64,000 bases of DNA from Sinorhizobium sojae CCBAU 05684 (GTDB lineage Bacteria; Pseudomonadota; Alphaproteobacteria; Rhizobiales; Rhizobiaceae), in assembly GCF_002288525.1 (NCBI RefSeq), contig NZ_CP023068.1, positions 1,922,001-1,986,000 on the forward strand. The letters run 5' to 3'. Under the pieces are notes generated by a model. That model saw only the letters and a list, made by a program, of their open reading frames with translations, was not told the DNA's origin and ran no database searches. This document shows, piece after piece, positions 17,084-26,672 of this stretch; position 1 is the stretch's first letter, and each line of letters starts with the position of its first letter. The position numbers and the translations under genes are program-made.

Positions 17084-17758
17084 ATGGCGATCATGGCGGC
17101 GATTGGCATTGCAGGCGGCTGCACCGGGGATCTCTCGGCATTGGAACCAGCCGGTCCGTCTGCCAACTCCATCGCGCGATTGTGGTGGGTAATGCTGACG
17201 GCGTCGTTCCTCCTCTTTTCTCTGGTGATCGGTCTGTTCCTGGCCGCCGTTTTCGTTCCCGGGTTCGGCAGAAGGATCGCAGCGGAGTCCTGGATCGTTG
17301 GCGGCGGTATTGCGCTGCCATTGCCGATCCTGTTCGTTCTGACACTCTATGCTTTCTGGCAAGGCGAGCATCTGTTGAGGGGCGGAGGCAGTTTGTCGCC
17401 GGATATCGTTCGCATCGAGGCGCTCGCGACACGGTGGAACTGGCAGTTCGGATACCCGGACCTTCCTGGAGCGCCGCCCACTCTCGGGACATTGCACATC
17501 CCCGCAGGGCGGACGGTAGAAATTGCAGTGACCAGTGAAGACGTCATTCACAGCCTGTGGATTCCGCGCCTCGGCGGCAAGATCGATGCGGTGCCCGGCC
17601 ATACGACCTATCTTCGGCTGAGAGCCGACACGCCCGGCCGCTACGGCGGCCAGTGCTCGGAATATTGTGGCACCGGTCATGCGGGAATGCGCTTCGAAGT
17701 GTTTGCCCATGCGCCGGAAGACTATCCGGCTGCCGTGGACCATCAGGAGCGCCAATGA
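17084..17758 (+). CDS. coxB: Cytochrome c oxidase subunit II
   Basis: The 224-residue protein has a lipoprotein-like N-terminus (AAIGIAGGCTGD), two transmembrane helices, then the CuA cupredoxin domain. Ligands are visible: His in VIHSLWIP and CSEYCGTGHAGM (Cys-x3-Cys-x3-His-x2-Met) near the C-terminus. There is no fused cytochrome c. Because lipoprotein signals usually carry basic residues, translation may start upstream, for example at CTG 17057 (LLSRRWFPK), so the start is uncertain. It overlaps coxA by four bases. Confidence 0.9.
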   Translation: MAIMAAIGIAGGCTGDLSALEPAGPSANSIARLWWVMLTASFLLFSLVIGLFLAAVFVPGFGRRIAAESWIVGGGIALPLPILFVLTLYAFWQGEHLLRGGGSLSPDIVRIEALATRWNWQFGYPDLPGAPPTLGTLHIPAGRTVEIAVTSEDVIHSLWIPRLGGKIDAVPGHTTYLRLRADTPGRYGGQCSEYCGTGHAGMRFEVFAHAPEDYPAAVDHQERQ

Positions 17759-20268
17759 TCGAAGAGGACATGAAACATCCCTCGCCGATTGCTCTCCATA
17801 AGGCCCTCGAGCGCGTTTGGGGTACGCCGCCCGGCCTTGCTCGCCTGGCCGCGGTCAACCACAACATCATTGGCAAGAGGTTCATGCTGACGGCGCTTTC
17901 GTTCTTCGCGATCGGGGGACTCCTGGCGATGCTGATCCGCACGCAGCTGGCCTCGTCCGAAAGCGCCTTCATGGATGCGGAGCAGTATGCACAGATCTTC
18001 ACCATGCATGGCTCCATCATGATGTTTCTATTTGCGATTCCGTTCTTCGAGGGTGTCGCGATCTATCTTCTTCCGAAACTTCTCGGCACCCGCGACCTCG
18101 CGTTTCCGCGGCTGACGGCCTATGGTTACTGGTGCTATCTTTTCGGCGGCAGCATGCTGATTGCCGCCCTCATCGGCGGCGTTGCGCCGAACAGCGGTTG
18201 GTTCATGTATCCTCCGCTGTCTTCGAACAGCTATTCCCCCGGCATCAACGCCGACGTCTGGCTGCTGGCCATCACCTTCGTCGAGATTTCGGCTCTTGCA
18301 GCCGCAATCGAGATCATGGTGACTGTCTTGAAGCTAAGGGCGGCGGGCATGTCATTGGACAAAATGCCAATCTTTGCCTGGTACATGCTCGTCGTCGCGA
18401 CGATGATGCTGGTCGGCTTCCCGCCCCTGATCGTAGGCTCGGTGTTGCTTGAATTGGAACGTGCATTTCATCTGCCCTTCTTCGATCCGAGCCGCGGCGG
18501 CGACCCTCTCCTGTGGCAACACCTGTTCTGGCTCTTCGGGCACCCCGAGGTCTACATCATCTTCCTTCCGGCCGCAGGAGCGATCTCAACCATCCTGCCC
18601 GTCTTTGCCGGCGCTCCGCTCGCCGGATACCGTCTCATTGTTGCTGCTCTCGTCGCGATGGCCTTTCTGTCCTTCGGACTATGGGTTCATCATATGTACG
18701 CCGTCGGTATCCCGCATGTTGCCTTGTCCTTCTTTTCAGCCGCCAGCGCACTCGTCGCCGTACCCACGGGGATTCAGATTTTTGCTTGGCTCGCCACCCT
18801 CAGCCAGGGACGGCCGCGATTCTCGGTGCCAATGCTGCACATCCTCGGCTTTCTGTTCACCTTCGTCATCGGCGGACTCACCGGCGTCATGCTGGCGATC
18901 GTGCCATTCGACTGGCAGGCCCACGACACCCATTTCGTGGTAGCGCACCTGCACTATGTGCTGGTCGGCGGCTTCGTTTTCCCGATGCTTGCCGCTGCCT
19001 ATTATTGGCTACCGCACCTGAGTGGCCGACAGCCTGTGCAGCACCTTTCGCAGGCGGCGTTTTGGATGTTGTTCATCGGTTTCCACGTCACGTTCTTCAT
19101 GATGCACCTGACAGGGCTGCGTGGGATGCCAAGACGCATCTTCGAGTATCCGATTGAATCGGGTTGGGAGACGCTAAACTTCATCTCGTCCATGGGAAGC
19201 TTCGTGATGACAATGGGCTTCGCCCTCGTCGCTCTCGATTTCATTTTGCTCTTCCGCTTTGGGCGTCGACATCGTCGCAACCCGTGGAGAGCCGGTACGC
19301 TGGAGTGGGCGATGGCGACGCCGCCACCCTCCTACAACTTCGCGTCGCTCCCCTCGATCGAGCGTCGCGCCGACTTGCTCGATCCTGACCAACTGGGCTC
19401 TCAACTGGCGTCGGGCAAGGGCTACCTCGGAGTGCCTCGCCACGCGCGCATGGAATTGCTGGCCGTCGAAATGCTTTCCGGCACCCCGGAACATGTCGTG
19501 CGCTTGCCGAACCAGACCTTTCTCCCTCTCTGGACAGCCGCCGCCACAGGATGTTTCTTCCTGTCCCTGCTCTTCAAATTCTACTGGCTGACGCCGATCA
19601 CCTTCGCATCCATCATCCTTCTGTTCCTACTGTGGAGTGGGGATACAGCCGAAAAGACCGATGTCGGAAGTCTTCCGGTCGGTCGCGGCCGAAAGCTGCC
19701 GCCTCATATGGAGACGGCACGTCCACCCTCATGGTGGGCGATGATCTTTGCACTGGCCGCTGACGCGACTGCGTACATCTCACTGTTGTTCGGGTGTCTT
19801 TTTCTTTGGGTGTCCGCACCGAACTGGCCGCCGCAGAAAATTCCTCACGTCGAGTTGGCCGGTCCGGCCATTGCGGCTATTGCACTGCTGGTGGCAGCTT
19901 GGGCGGGTCGGTCCGCGGCGGCCCGCAGCCCGCATGCCATCGGCTGGCTCGCGCTGACGGGCTTCGCCCATCTGGTCGCTGCGGCAACCCTGCTATGGCT
20001 TGCCATGGCTGCCTTGCCGGATCCGCGCAGCCATGCACTCGTGTCGAGCGTCTTTGTGGTTCTGACCTACGCCGCCCTCCGTAGCGGGCTCGGCATTGTC
20101 ATCTCCGGCTACGGTATCTGGCGGATTCGAAGCGGCTACGTCTCGCAGAGACGCAATGTGGATCTGCGCCTGGGGAGGCTCTGGCACGATTTCAGCGCCG
20201 TCACCGGGCTCGCCGCTGCCGGCTTTCCATTCGTCATGACAATCCTCGCCAGCGAGCTTTCGCGATGA
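17755..20268 (+). CDS. Cytochrome c oxidase subunit I-III fusion
   Basis: The 837-residue protein carries subunit I in residues 1 to about 560: MHGSIMMF (haem ligand), LFGHPEVYIIF with the A-family Glu and Tyr, WVHHMYAVG (CuB His pair) and HDTHFVVAHLHYVL (haem a and a3 ligands). A linker leads into a C-terminal region (about 640-837) with five transmembrane segments, beginning WWAMIFALAADATAYISLLF, which corresponds to subunit III. It should reduce oxygen to water with proton pumping. Coupled to coxB by ATGA overlap, and to the next gene by another. Confidence 0.93.
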   Translation: MIEEDMKHPSPIALHKALERVWGTPPGLARLAAVNHNIIGKRFMLTALSFFAIGGLLAMLIRTQLASSESAFMDAEQYAQIFTMHGSIMMFLFAIPFFEGVAIYLLPKLLGTRDLAFPRLTAYGYWCYLFGGSMLIAALIGGVAPNSGWFMYPPLSSNSYSPGINADVWLLAITFVEISALAAAIEIMVTVLKLRAAGMSLDKMPIFAWYMLVVATMMLVGFPPLIVGSVLLELERAFHLPFFDPSRGGDPLLWQHLFWLFGHPEVYIIFLPAAGAISTILPVFAGAPLAGYRLIVAALVAMAFLSFGLWVHHMYAVGIPHVALSFFSAASALVAVPTGIQIFAWLATLSQGRPRFSVPMLHILGFLFTFVIGGLTGVMLAIVPFDWQAHDTHFVVAHLHYVLVGGFVFPMLAAAYYWLPHLSGRQPVQHLSQAAFWMLFIGFHVTFFMMHLTGLRGMPRRIFEYPIESGWETLNFISSMGSFVMTMGFALVALDFILLFRFGRRHRRNPWRAGTLEWAMATPPPSYNFASLPSIERRADLLDPDQLGSQLASGKGYLGVPRHARMELLAVEMLSGTPEHVVRLPNQTFLPLWTAAATGCFFLSLLFKFYWLTPITFASIILLFLLWSGDTAEKTDVGSLPVGRGRKLPPHMETARPPSWWAMIFALAADATAYISLLFGCLFLWVSAPNWPPQKIPHVELAGPAIAAIALLVAAWAGRSAAARSPHAIGWLALTGFAHLVAAATLLWLAMAALPDPRSHALVSSVFVVLTYAALRSGLGIVISGYGIWRIRSGYVSQRRNVDLRLGRLWHDFSAVTGLAAAGFPFVMTILASELSR

Positions 20269-20615
20269 TCAATAATCCCATCATCTCGATCATGGCGGGG
20301 TTTCTCGTCTGGAGTGTTCTGTTTGTGGTGCTCTATGGAGTTCAGGCGACCGGCTGCCATCTGGCAGGACCAGAGGTTTCCACGATCGGCACTTGGCCGG
20401 CACTTCGCGCAGTTCTCATAGCGCTTTTTCTTGTTTCATTTGCAGTCATCATATTATTCCACCGGCGGGCGAGGCGGCGCCAGATGCATCGACGCTCCGG
20501 CAACGATATGGATGCTTTCAGCCGCGAGGTGGCTACACATGTGTGGCTGGGCACCGCCATAGCAACGCCGTTGTGTTTTGGCGGCGTCGTCTGGCTGACA
20601 CTCTGCGGGACATAG
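20265..20615 (+). CDS. Small membrane protein of the oxidase operon
   Basis: The 116-residue protein has three hydrophobic segments (FLVWSVLFVVLYGVQATGCH near the N-terminus) separated by a very basic loop (HRRARRRQMHRR). It starts in a four-base overlap with the coxA-coxC gene. I do not recognise the family; position suggests an accessory or subunit IV-like role. Confidence 0.65.
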   Translation: MINNPIISIMAGFLVWSVLFVVLYGVQATGCHLAGPEVSTIGTWPALRAVLIALFLVSFAVIILFHRRARRRQMHRRSGNDMDAFSREVATHVWLGTAIATPLCFGGVVWLTLCGT

Positions 20616-20760
20616 GGAACCCTCCAACCGCAGACCCTCTGCTATCGATGATGGCAGATAATGCAGAAAAGAGGAGTCTCATCCCCCATCGCTTCGGCAT
20701 TGGGAATCCTCGCCGGCAATCGCCATATTCAGGCAGAAATCCATAACGGAGACAGGGCCA

Positions 20761-21204
20761 ATGAACTATGCAAAGAGTGACGAAGCCGTCAGGAAGCTTT
20801 CGCCCGAGCAGTATCGGGTGACGCAGCAGAACGGCACCGAAGCCCCCTTCACAGGGGAATATTACAACAACAAAAGGCCGGGGATCTATGTCGACATCGT
20901 TTCCGGCGAACCGCTGTTCGCTTCGGCCGACAAGTTCGATTCCGGCTGCGGCTGGCCGAGTTTCACCAAACCGATCGTACCGGCAAACATCAACGAATTG
21001 CGGGATGATTCCTATGGTATGATCCGCACCGAGGTGCGCTCCGCGCATGGTGACAGTCACCTTGGCCATGTGTTTCCCGACGGTCCCCGTGATCGCGGCG
21101 GGCTCCGCTATTGCATCAATTCCGCTGCACTGCGCTTCATTCCACGCGAGGAAATGGAAGCCCAAGGCTACGGCGCGTTTATCGACCAGGTGGAGGAAAT
21201 CTGA
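20761..21204 (+). CDS. msrB: Peptide-methionine (R)-S-oxide reductase
   Basis: The 147-residue enzyme begins [20 protein letters not shown] and has the MsrB core: [42 protein letters not shown] and the catalytic Cys in [11 protein letters not shown]. The four Zn-ligand Cys of zinc-type MsrBs are missing. It repairs methionine-R-sulfoxide in proteins. GGAGACAGGG precedes the ATG; msrA follows with no gap. Confidence 0.95.
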   Translation: MNYAKSDEAVRKLSPEQYRVTQQNGTEAPFTGEYYNNKRPGIYVDIVSGEPLFASADKFDSGCGWPSFTKPIVPANINELRDDSYGMIRTEVRSAHGDSHLGHVFPDGPRDRGGLRYCINSAALRFIPREEMEAQGYGAFIDQVEEI

Positions 21205-21711
21205 ATGAACGAGAAGGCTGTTTTGGCCGGCGGCTGCTTCTGGGGGATGCAGGACCTGATCCGCAAGCTCCCGGGTGTCGTTTCAACCCGCGTGGGCTAC
21301 ACCGGCGGCGATGTACCGAACGCGACCTATCGCAACCACGGCACCCATGCCGAGGGCATCGAACTTGTCTTCGATCCCGGGACCATCAGCTACAGGCGGA
21401 TCCTGGAGCTCTTCTTCCAGATTCATGATCCGACCACCAAAAACCGGCAGGGCAACGACATCGGCACTTCCTATCGGTCGGCGATTTATTACCTCGACGA
21501 TGAGCAGAAGCGAATAGCCGAGGAGACCATCGCAGACATTGAGGCGTCTGGCCTGTGGCCAGGCAAGGTCGTGACTGAAGTCGAACCCGCCGGAGATTTC
21601 TGGGAGGCGGAGCCGGAGCATCAAGATTACCTGGAGCGCTACCCCAACGGCTACACCTGCCACTACCCACGCCCCGACTGGGTTCTGCCCCGGCGGAAGG
21701 CCGCCGAATAA
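21205..21711 (+). CDS. msrA: Peptide-methionine (S)-S-oxide reductase
   Basis: The 168-residue enzyme shows the MsrA catalytic motif [11 protein letters not shown] at residues 9-19, [23 protein letters not shown], and [15 protein letters not shown] C-terminus (CHYPRPDW). It repairs methionine-S-sulfoxide. It begins directly after the msrB stop, so the pair is one operon acting on oxidative protein damage. Confidence 0.96.
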   Translation: MNEKAVLAGGCFWGMQDLIRKLPGVVSTRVGYTGGDVPNATYRNHGTHAEGIELVFDPGTISYRRILELFFQIHDPTTKNRQGNDIGTSYRSAIYYLDDEQKRIAEETIADIEASGLWPGKVVTEVEPAGDFWEAEPEHQDYLERYPNGYTCHYPRPDWVLPRRKAAE

Positions 21712-22064
21712 CGGCAGTCCTTCTGGCTACGGAGATTGCTGCCACCGCAAGTCAATTCCGAATCGCCGCTGCCGGCTGCTGCAGTTCAGCACCCTGTGCC
21801 CGGCCGCCCGGCAACGAAACGACGCCCGACAGCGGTTCGGCTTTGATTTGAATGAACCGACCTTCGGCACTATTGTTGGAGAGCCTCTGTGTTAGCAATC
21901 GACAGGGCGCACGCCAGCGGCGGAGCCGCTGGCGCCATTTGGCGCAAATGCTGCGAGTGCTTTGCCGTGCCTTCGATGCTTAATGAGAGTCGGAGTACCT
22001 CCGGCAGCAGACATCGGATTCGACCCTGCACGGTGAGGCAGATGAGGATGACCGGGAGCAAGTC
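21712..22064. other. Intergenic gap with one strong hairpin
   Basis: No gene is supported. At 21912-21934 CGCCAGCGGC and GCCGCTGGCG form a perfect 10-base stem with a GGA loop. No U tract follows, so it is not a standard terminator, though it may end msrBA transcription or mark an RNA 5' region of the DUF2277 gene. Confidence 0.45.
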
Positions 22065-22331
22065 ATGTGCAGAAACATAAGGACCCTCTTCAATTTCGAA
22101 CCGCCGGCGAGCGACCGGGAAATCCACGATGCTGCGCTGCAGTTCGTGCGCAAACTGAGCGGAACGACAAGGCCCGCGAAGCGTAACGAAGCGGCATTCG
22201 ATCGCGCGGTGAGTTCAATCGCGCAATGCGCCCGCGAACTCCTCGACTCGCTGGAGACGTCCCAGCCGCCACGCAACCGTGAGGAAGAAGCCGCAAAGGC
22301 ACGCGCCAAAAGTGCCGTCCGCTTCGCGTGA
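22065..22331 (+). CDS. DUF2277-family protein
   Basis: The 88-residue protein begins MCRNIRTLFNFEPPASDREI and continues with DAALQFVRKLSGTTRPAKRN, the invariant opening of DUF2277. The family is small, cytoplasmic and without known function; the MCRNI start includes a conserved Cys. GGGAG lies upstream. Confidence 0.92.
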   Translation: MCRNIRTLFNFEPPASDREIHDAALQFVRKLSGTTRPAKRNEAAFDRAVSSIAQCARELLDSLETSQPPRNREEEAAKARAKSAVRFA

Positions 22332-22399
22332 CCTGCTGGCGAGCAGGAGATCATGCTCCGATCGAACAAAATCCTTGAAAATGGGCTCCCTCGTTGAGC

Positions 22400-23974
22400 T
22401 TATACCCCGTCGGCCATCTTCATCGGCAGGGCCACGGTTAACGGCGCCGATAGAACCCTATTGAACAGTCGAGCGATATCCGGATCGTCGCTGACGGCTC
22501 GGAATCGGGCCCAGACGGCCCGGTAGAACAGCGTGGCGGTCAGGGCCGTGAAATCATGCGCCGGCGTCGCCGGATCGGCCGCCGCCGAAACGAGCACGCG
22601 CGCATCGCGCCACGTCTCGCGCAAGACCGTTATCTCAGGATGATCGGACAGCCGGCCGATCAGCGCATCGAAAGCATCGGCCCCAGCGCCCTGCTGGGCA
22701 TGCAAGCCCCTGGTGGCGGTCGCCAATGCGTGGATGCCGTTCGCGCCTTCGTAGATCGACGTGATCCGGGCATCGCGCCATGTCTGGCTCACTCTGTACT
22801 CGGTGAGATATCCGCAGCCGCCGAGGATCTGGATGCCGAGATCGGCCGCCCTGATGCCGGCATTCGTGCAGAAGACCTTACAGACCGGGGTTAGAAAGTC
22901 CGCGAGAGCCTCCGCTCCGCCACGCGCCTGCTCCACCAGCGTCACATGGACCATTGCCCGGGCGCCGAGCGCCAGCGCGCGCTGCTCATCGAGCATCCGA
23001 CGCACATCGGCGTGATCGGCAAGCACCGCGTCGCTGCCGTCGGCCCGGTGCCCCTGCGTCCGCTCGGCCGCATAGGCCGAGGCGATGGCGAAGGCCCGTG
23101 CGGCGTGGGCAACCCCCTGCAAGGCGACGTCAAGCCTGGCGTGGTTCATCACGGTGAACATGGCCTTCAGCCCCTCACCCTCCGCGCCGATCAGTTCGGC
23201 GGGAGTGGCATCGAAGACCATCTGGCAGGTCGGCGAGGCGTGGAGCCCGAGCTTCTCCTCGATGCGTGTGACCTTGATCGAAGAGCCCGCCTGTGACTTG
23301 CTGGCGAGAAAGAGTGAAAGGCCCTTCACGCCGTCGTCGATCGTGCCGGTCCGGGCAAGAATGAGATGCAGGATGTCCTCCGACATGTCCTGATCGCCGC
23401 CCGAGATGAAGATCTTTTCTCCGTCGATGAGCCAGCCATCGCCCTGCCGCGTCGCCCGCGTGCGGATGCGTGAGAGATCGGACCCGGCGCCGGACTCTGT
23501 CAGGCACATGGTGGACAGCGCGTGGCCTGCTGCCAGACGGGGTATCCAGACCGACTGTTGCGCCTCGGTGCCAAACTTCAGGAGCGTGGAAATCGCGCCC
23601 GGAACGAGATTGCAAACCATCTGAAGGGAATGGCAGGCCCCGGAGAAAATTTCAGACACCATTGCGGCGACGAGGGGGCCCTGCCCCATGCCGCCCAGGG
23701 ATTCCGGCGCGCTCAGCCCCTGCCAGCCTATCTCCGCGAGTTGCGCGAAAGCCCCGCCGAAGCCGTCCGGCATGCGGACACGGCCACTGTCGAGGCGGCA
23801 GCCCTGCCGGTCACCAGGCCCGTCGAGCGGCGCGATCACGCCTTCGGCAAAGGCGGCGAAATGGCCGACGATCCCTTCGGCCAATTCGTCGTCCCAATTC
23901 GGCAGAGAGGGAGCATCGGCCACCCGGCGCAGCGAGAACAGAATGTCCTCGACCGGCGCAGCGAAGGAAATCAC
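22400..23974 (-). CDS. Acyl-CoA dehydrogenase
   Basis: The start is taken as GTG 23974, which overlaps the amidohydrolase stop by four bases; the open frame continues upstream only as a shadow. The 524-residue enzyme has MCLTESGAGSDLSRIRTRAT (FAD/substrate signature), GEKIFISGGDQD, and the C-terminal QILGGCGYLTEYRVSQTWRD with IYEGANGIHALATA. The length and the YEG/AN motif fit the longer ACAD subgroup. In this operon it probably desaturates the side chain of dihydro-hydroxycinnamoyl-CoA esters; this is inferred. Confidence 0.88.
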   Translation of the reverse strand: MISFAAPVEDILFSLRRVADAPSLPNWDDELAEGIVGHFAAFAEGVIAPLDGPGDRQGCRLDSGRVRMPDGFGGAFAQLAEIGWQGLSAPESLGGMGQGPLVAAMVSEIFSGACHSLQMVCNLVPGAISTLLKFGTEAQQSVWIPRLAAGHALSTMCLTESGAGSDLSRIRTRATRQGDGWLIDGEKIFISGGDQDMSEDILHLILARTGTIDDGVKGLSLFLASKSQAGSSIKVTRIEEKLGLHASPTCQMVFDATPAELIGAEGEGLKAMFTVMNHARLDVALQGVAHAARAFAIASAYAAERTQGHRADGSDAVLADHADVRRMLDEQRALALGARAMVHVTLVEQARGGAEALADFLTPVCKVFCTNAGIRAADLGIQILGGCGYLTEYRVSQTWRDARITSIYEGANGIHALATATRGLHAQQGAGADAFDALIGRLSDHPEITVLRETWRDARVLVSAAADPATPAHDFTALTATLFYRAVWARFRAVSDDPDIARLFNRVLSAPLTVALPMKMADGV

Positions 23975-24846
23975 GTGCCGACACCCAAAAGGCGCATCGC
24001 ATTCTCCTTGAGAATCAGCGGGCGCACCTCGTCCTTGAAATCCGCCTTGTCGAAGGCGTCGAGCCATTTCTCGGGCGCAATCATCGGCCAGTCGGAGCCG
24101 AAGAGCATCTTCTTCTTCAGGAGGCTGTTGGCGTAGCGCACCAGGATCGGCGGGAAATACTTCGGCGACCATCCCGACAGGTCGATGTAGACGTTCGGCT
24201 TGTGTTGCGCGACGGCCAGCGCCTCTTCCTGCCAGGGAAAGCTCGGATGGGCCGCGATGATGTTCATGTCCGGGAAATCGACCGCGACGTCGTCGAGATG
24301 CATCGGATTGGAGTATTTGAGGCGCATTCCGTTGCCGCCGCGCATGCCGGAGCCCACACCCGTCTGCCCGGTGTGAAAGAGCGCGACGCATCCGTGTTCG
24401 GCCAGCACCTCATAGAACGGGTAGGCCATCCGGTCGTTGGGATAGAAGCCCTGCATGGTGGGGTGGAACTTGAATCCCTTGATGCCATGCTGCTCGATCA
24501 GCCGGCGCGCCTCGCGCACGGCCATCTTGCCCTTCCAGGGATCGATCGAGGCGAAGGGGATCAGGACGTCGTCGTTCTGCTTGACGAGTTCGAGTACCTC
24601 GTCGTTGGAGTAACGGCGATAGCCCGTCTCACGTTCGGCGTCGACGGGGAAGATTATCGCCGCGATGTTCATCGCACGGTAATGCGCGGCCGTCTTCGGA
24701 ATGGTCGGCGGGTGTCTCCATGGAGCGCCGAAATAGCTCGCCATCGTTGACTGCAGTTCGTCATAGCCATCGTCCGCGTGACAGCCGCAGGGCTCTTCGG
24801 CGTGGGTATGGATGTCGATCGCGCGGACCTTGGCAAAATCCACCAT
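23971..24846 (-). CDS. Amidohydrolase-family beta-ketoacyl-CoA hydrolase (hydroxycinnamate pathway)
   Basis: The 291-residue protein is an amidohydrolase-2 (PF04909) family member: IDIHTHAEEPCGC at residues 11-22, KGFKFHPTMQGFYPN, LFHTGQTGVG, AHPSFPWQEEAL and LFGSDWPM supply metal ligands. Homologues in hydroxycinnamate clusters (CouO of Rhodococcus and its Agrobacterium counterpart) hydrolyse the 3-oxo-3-arylpropanoyl-CoA, releasing an aromatic acid and acetyl-CoA. Position next to the CoA ligase supports that role here. GGAGG precedes the ATG at 24846. Confidence 0.82.
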   Translation of the reverse strand: MVDFAKVRAIDIHTHAEEPCGCHADDGYDELQSTMASYFGAPWRHPPTIPKTAAHYRAMNIAAIIFPVDAERETGYRRYSNDEVLELVKQNDDVLIPFASIDPWKGKMAVREARRLIEQHGIKGFKFHPTMQGFYPNDRMAYPFYEVLAEHGCVALFHTGQTGVGSGMRGGNGMRLKYSNPMHLDDVAVDFPDMNIIAAHPSFPWQEEALAVAQHKPNVYIDLSGWSPKYFPPILVRYANSLLKKKMLFGSDWPMIAPEKWLDAFDKADFKDEVRPLILKENAMRLLGVGT

Positions 24847-24857
24847 TCTAACCTCCG

Positions 24858-26672
24858 TCAGACGCGTATCAGCGCCGGATCTTCGTTGTCGTAGAGACGC
24901 TCGAGCAGCGCGGCCCTGCGCATGATGATCCTGCGCACGTTGAGCGAGCCCTTGTCGGTGATCTCCGCGTCCTTGAGCGAAGGCGGCTCGGACAGGATAA
25001 TCGCGCGGCCGATGCGCCGGCCCGACCCGGTGGCCGCCCCGGCCATGTCGCGCAGCCGTTCCTCGATCCTGGCTTGCAGCGCCGCATCGATCACGGCGCC
25101 ATCCGAACTGTTCTCGCCACACACCTGATCGGGGCGCGGAAAGATGAAGAGTCCGATCGCATCGCGGTCATGGCCGCAGACCACGACGTCCTGAACCAGC
25201 CCCCGCAGGCCCTCCAGCGCTTCCAGCCGCAGCTTGCCGGCCTGGACCCAGGTACCCGTCTGGAGCTTGAAATCCTCCGAAACGCGGCCATCGAAGGTGA
25301 GGCCGCACCTGGGATCGTCGCTACTGACGAACCGGACCGCGTCCCCTGTCCGCAGAAAGCCCTCCTCGTCGAAGGCCTCGGCGCTCTTGGCCGGGTCGCC
25401 AAAATATCCCGGCATGATGTTCGGTCCTTTCACGCGCAACTCGCAGCGCATGTCGTTGTCGGGGATCAGCTTGACTTCGGTTCCCGGCAGCGGCACGCCG
25501 ATGAGGCCCGAACGCCCCATTGGCTCATGCACCATAATGGTCGCCGGCGCCGTTTCGGTCATGCCCCAGCTCGAGATCATGAGCGGGATGCGCCCTCGAA
25601 CCTCCATCGCCATGGTCTCCAGGCTGGTCCAGACGTCCTGCGGCAGCGACGCGCCGGCATAGAAGATCATGTCGAGGTCGCGGAAATAGGCTTCCCGAAG
25701 GGCATCGTTGGTTTCCATTTCGCGCACCAGCATCGAGAAGCCGACCGGCACGTTGAAAGAGAGCGTTCCGGGTCTTGCAATGATGTTGCGTATGGTCTCG
25801 TCGAACAGCGCCTTGGTGGGTTTGCCGTTGTCGATGCTCAGCGTTCCGCCATGCGCCAACATCATGTTGACGTTATGCGAGCCGCCGAAGACATGATTCC
25901 AGGGCAGCCAGTCGCAGATACGCGGCGGCCGGTCCTTTAGAAAGGGCAGGACCGAGGCCAGCTGCGACTGGTTGGCGCACAGCATGCGTTGGGTGGTCAG
26001 CACCCCCTTCGGGTCGGACGAAGATCCGGAGGTGAAGAGTATCTTGGCGACCGTATCCGGACCGACCATGGCAAGGCGCCTGTCGATATCGGCCGCCGCG
26101 TCCCCTTCGAGCAGTTCCGCGAAGGGAGTGACGGGCCGGGAGGCGCCCTCGGTTGTAGTCGCGACGATCTCGATGCCGTCGAACTGCGGCAGGGACAGCG
26201 CGCCGGCATAGCGGCCCGCGTCGTCGACGAAGGCGAGCCTTGGCCGGACCTTGTCCATAAGGTAGGCGAGCCGCGCATGGGCTTCGGGGATCAGAGAATA
26301 CTGCTCGGCGAGCGGCACCGTCGGCACGCCGGCATATTGCGCGGCGAAGGAAAGTAACGCGTGATCGACGGAGTTGCCGGAGAGGATCGCGACGGGCGTC
26401 TCCTGCCCGAGACCCCGCGCGATGAGCGCGGCGGCAATGGCCCGCACATGCCCGAGCGCCCCGGCGTAGGTGATGTCGCGCCAGCCCTCGCCCGCACGCT
26501 CGGAAAGAAACACCCGGTCGGGCGCCTCCTCGGCCCAGCGGTGCAGCCAGTCGGCGGTGCGCCTCGCGACCGGATCGAGCGGCAGGTTCGAGGTCAGGAG
26601 CAGATGCCCCGGGAGCTGCCGCATGGAAACGGAATGCGGGACAGTCCGCAGCCCGGTCATCGTGTCGATCAT
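24858..26672 (-). CDS. Feruloyl-CoA synthetase-like AMP-dependent ligase
   Basis: The 604-residue enzyme shows the adenylate-forming P-loop ILFTSGSSSDPKGVLTTQRM, WLPWNHVFGGSHN, SSWGMTETAPA, and the A8-like hinge DGRVSEDFKLQTGTWV. The WNHVFGG and SWGMTETAP motifs are typical of feruloyl-CoA synthetases rather than 4-coumarate ligases of plants. It activates ferulate, p-coumarate or similar acids. Its ATG overlaps the MarR stop by four bases, and the amidohydrolase follows after 11 bases. Confidence 0.9.
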   Translation of the reverse strand: MIDTMTGLRTVPHSVSMRQLPGHLLLTSNLPLDPVARRTADWLHRWAEEAPDRVFLSERAGEGWRDITYAGALGHVRAIAAALIARGLGQETPVAILSGNSVDHALLSFAAQYAGVPTVPLAEQYSLIPEAHARLAYLMDKVRPRLAFVDDAGRYAGALSLPQFDGIEIVATTTEGASRPVTPFAELLEGDAAADIDRRLAMVGPDTVAKILFTSGSSSDPKGVLTTQRMLCANQSQLASVLPFLKDRPPRICDWLPWNHVFGGSHNVNMMLAHGGTLSIDNGKPTKALFDETIRNIIARPGTLSFNVPVGFSMLVREMETNDALREAYFRDLDMIFYAGASLPQDVWTSLETMAMEVRGRIPLMISSWGMTETAPATIMVHEPMGRSGLIGVPLPGTEVKLIPDNDMRCELRVKGPNIMPGYFGDPAKSAEAFDEEGFLRTGDAVRFVSSDDPRCGLTFDGRVSEDFKLQTGTWVQAGKLRLEALEGLRGLVQDVVVCGHDRDAIGLFIFPRPDQVCGENSSDGAVIDAALQARIEERLRDMAGAATGSGRRIGRAIILSEPPSLKDAEITDKGSLNVRRIIMRRAALLERLYDNEDPALIRV

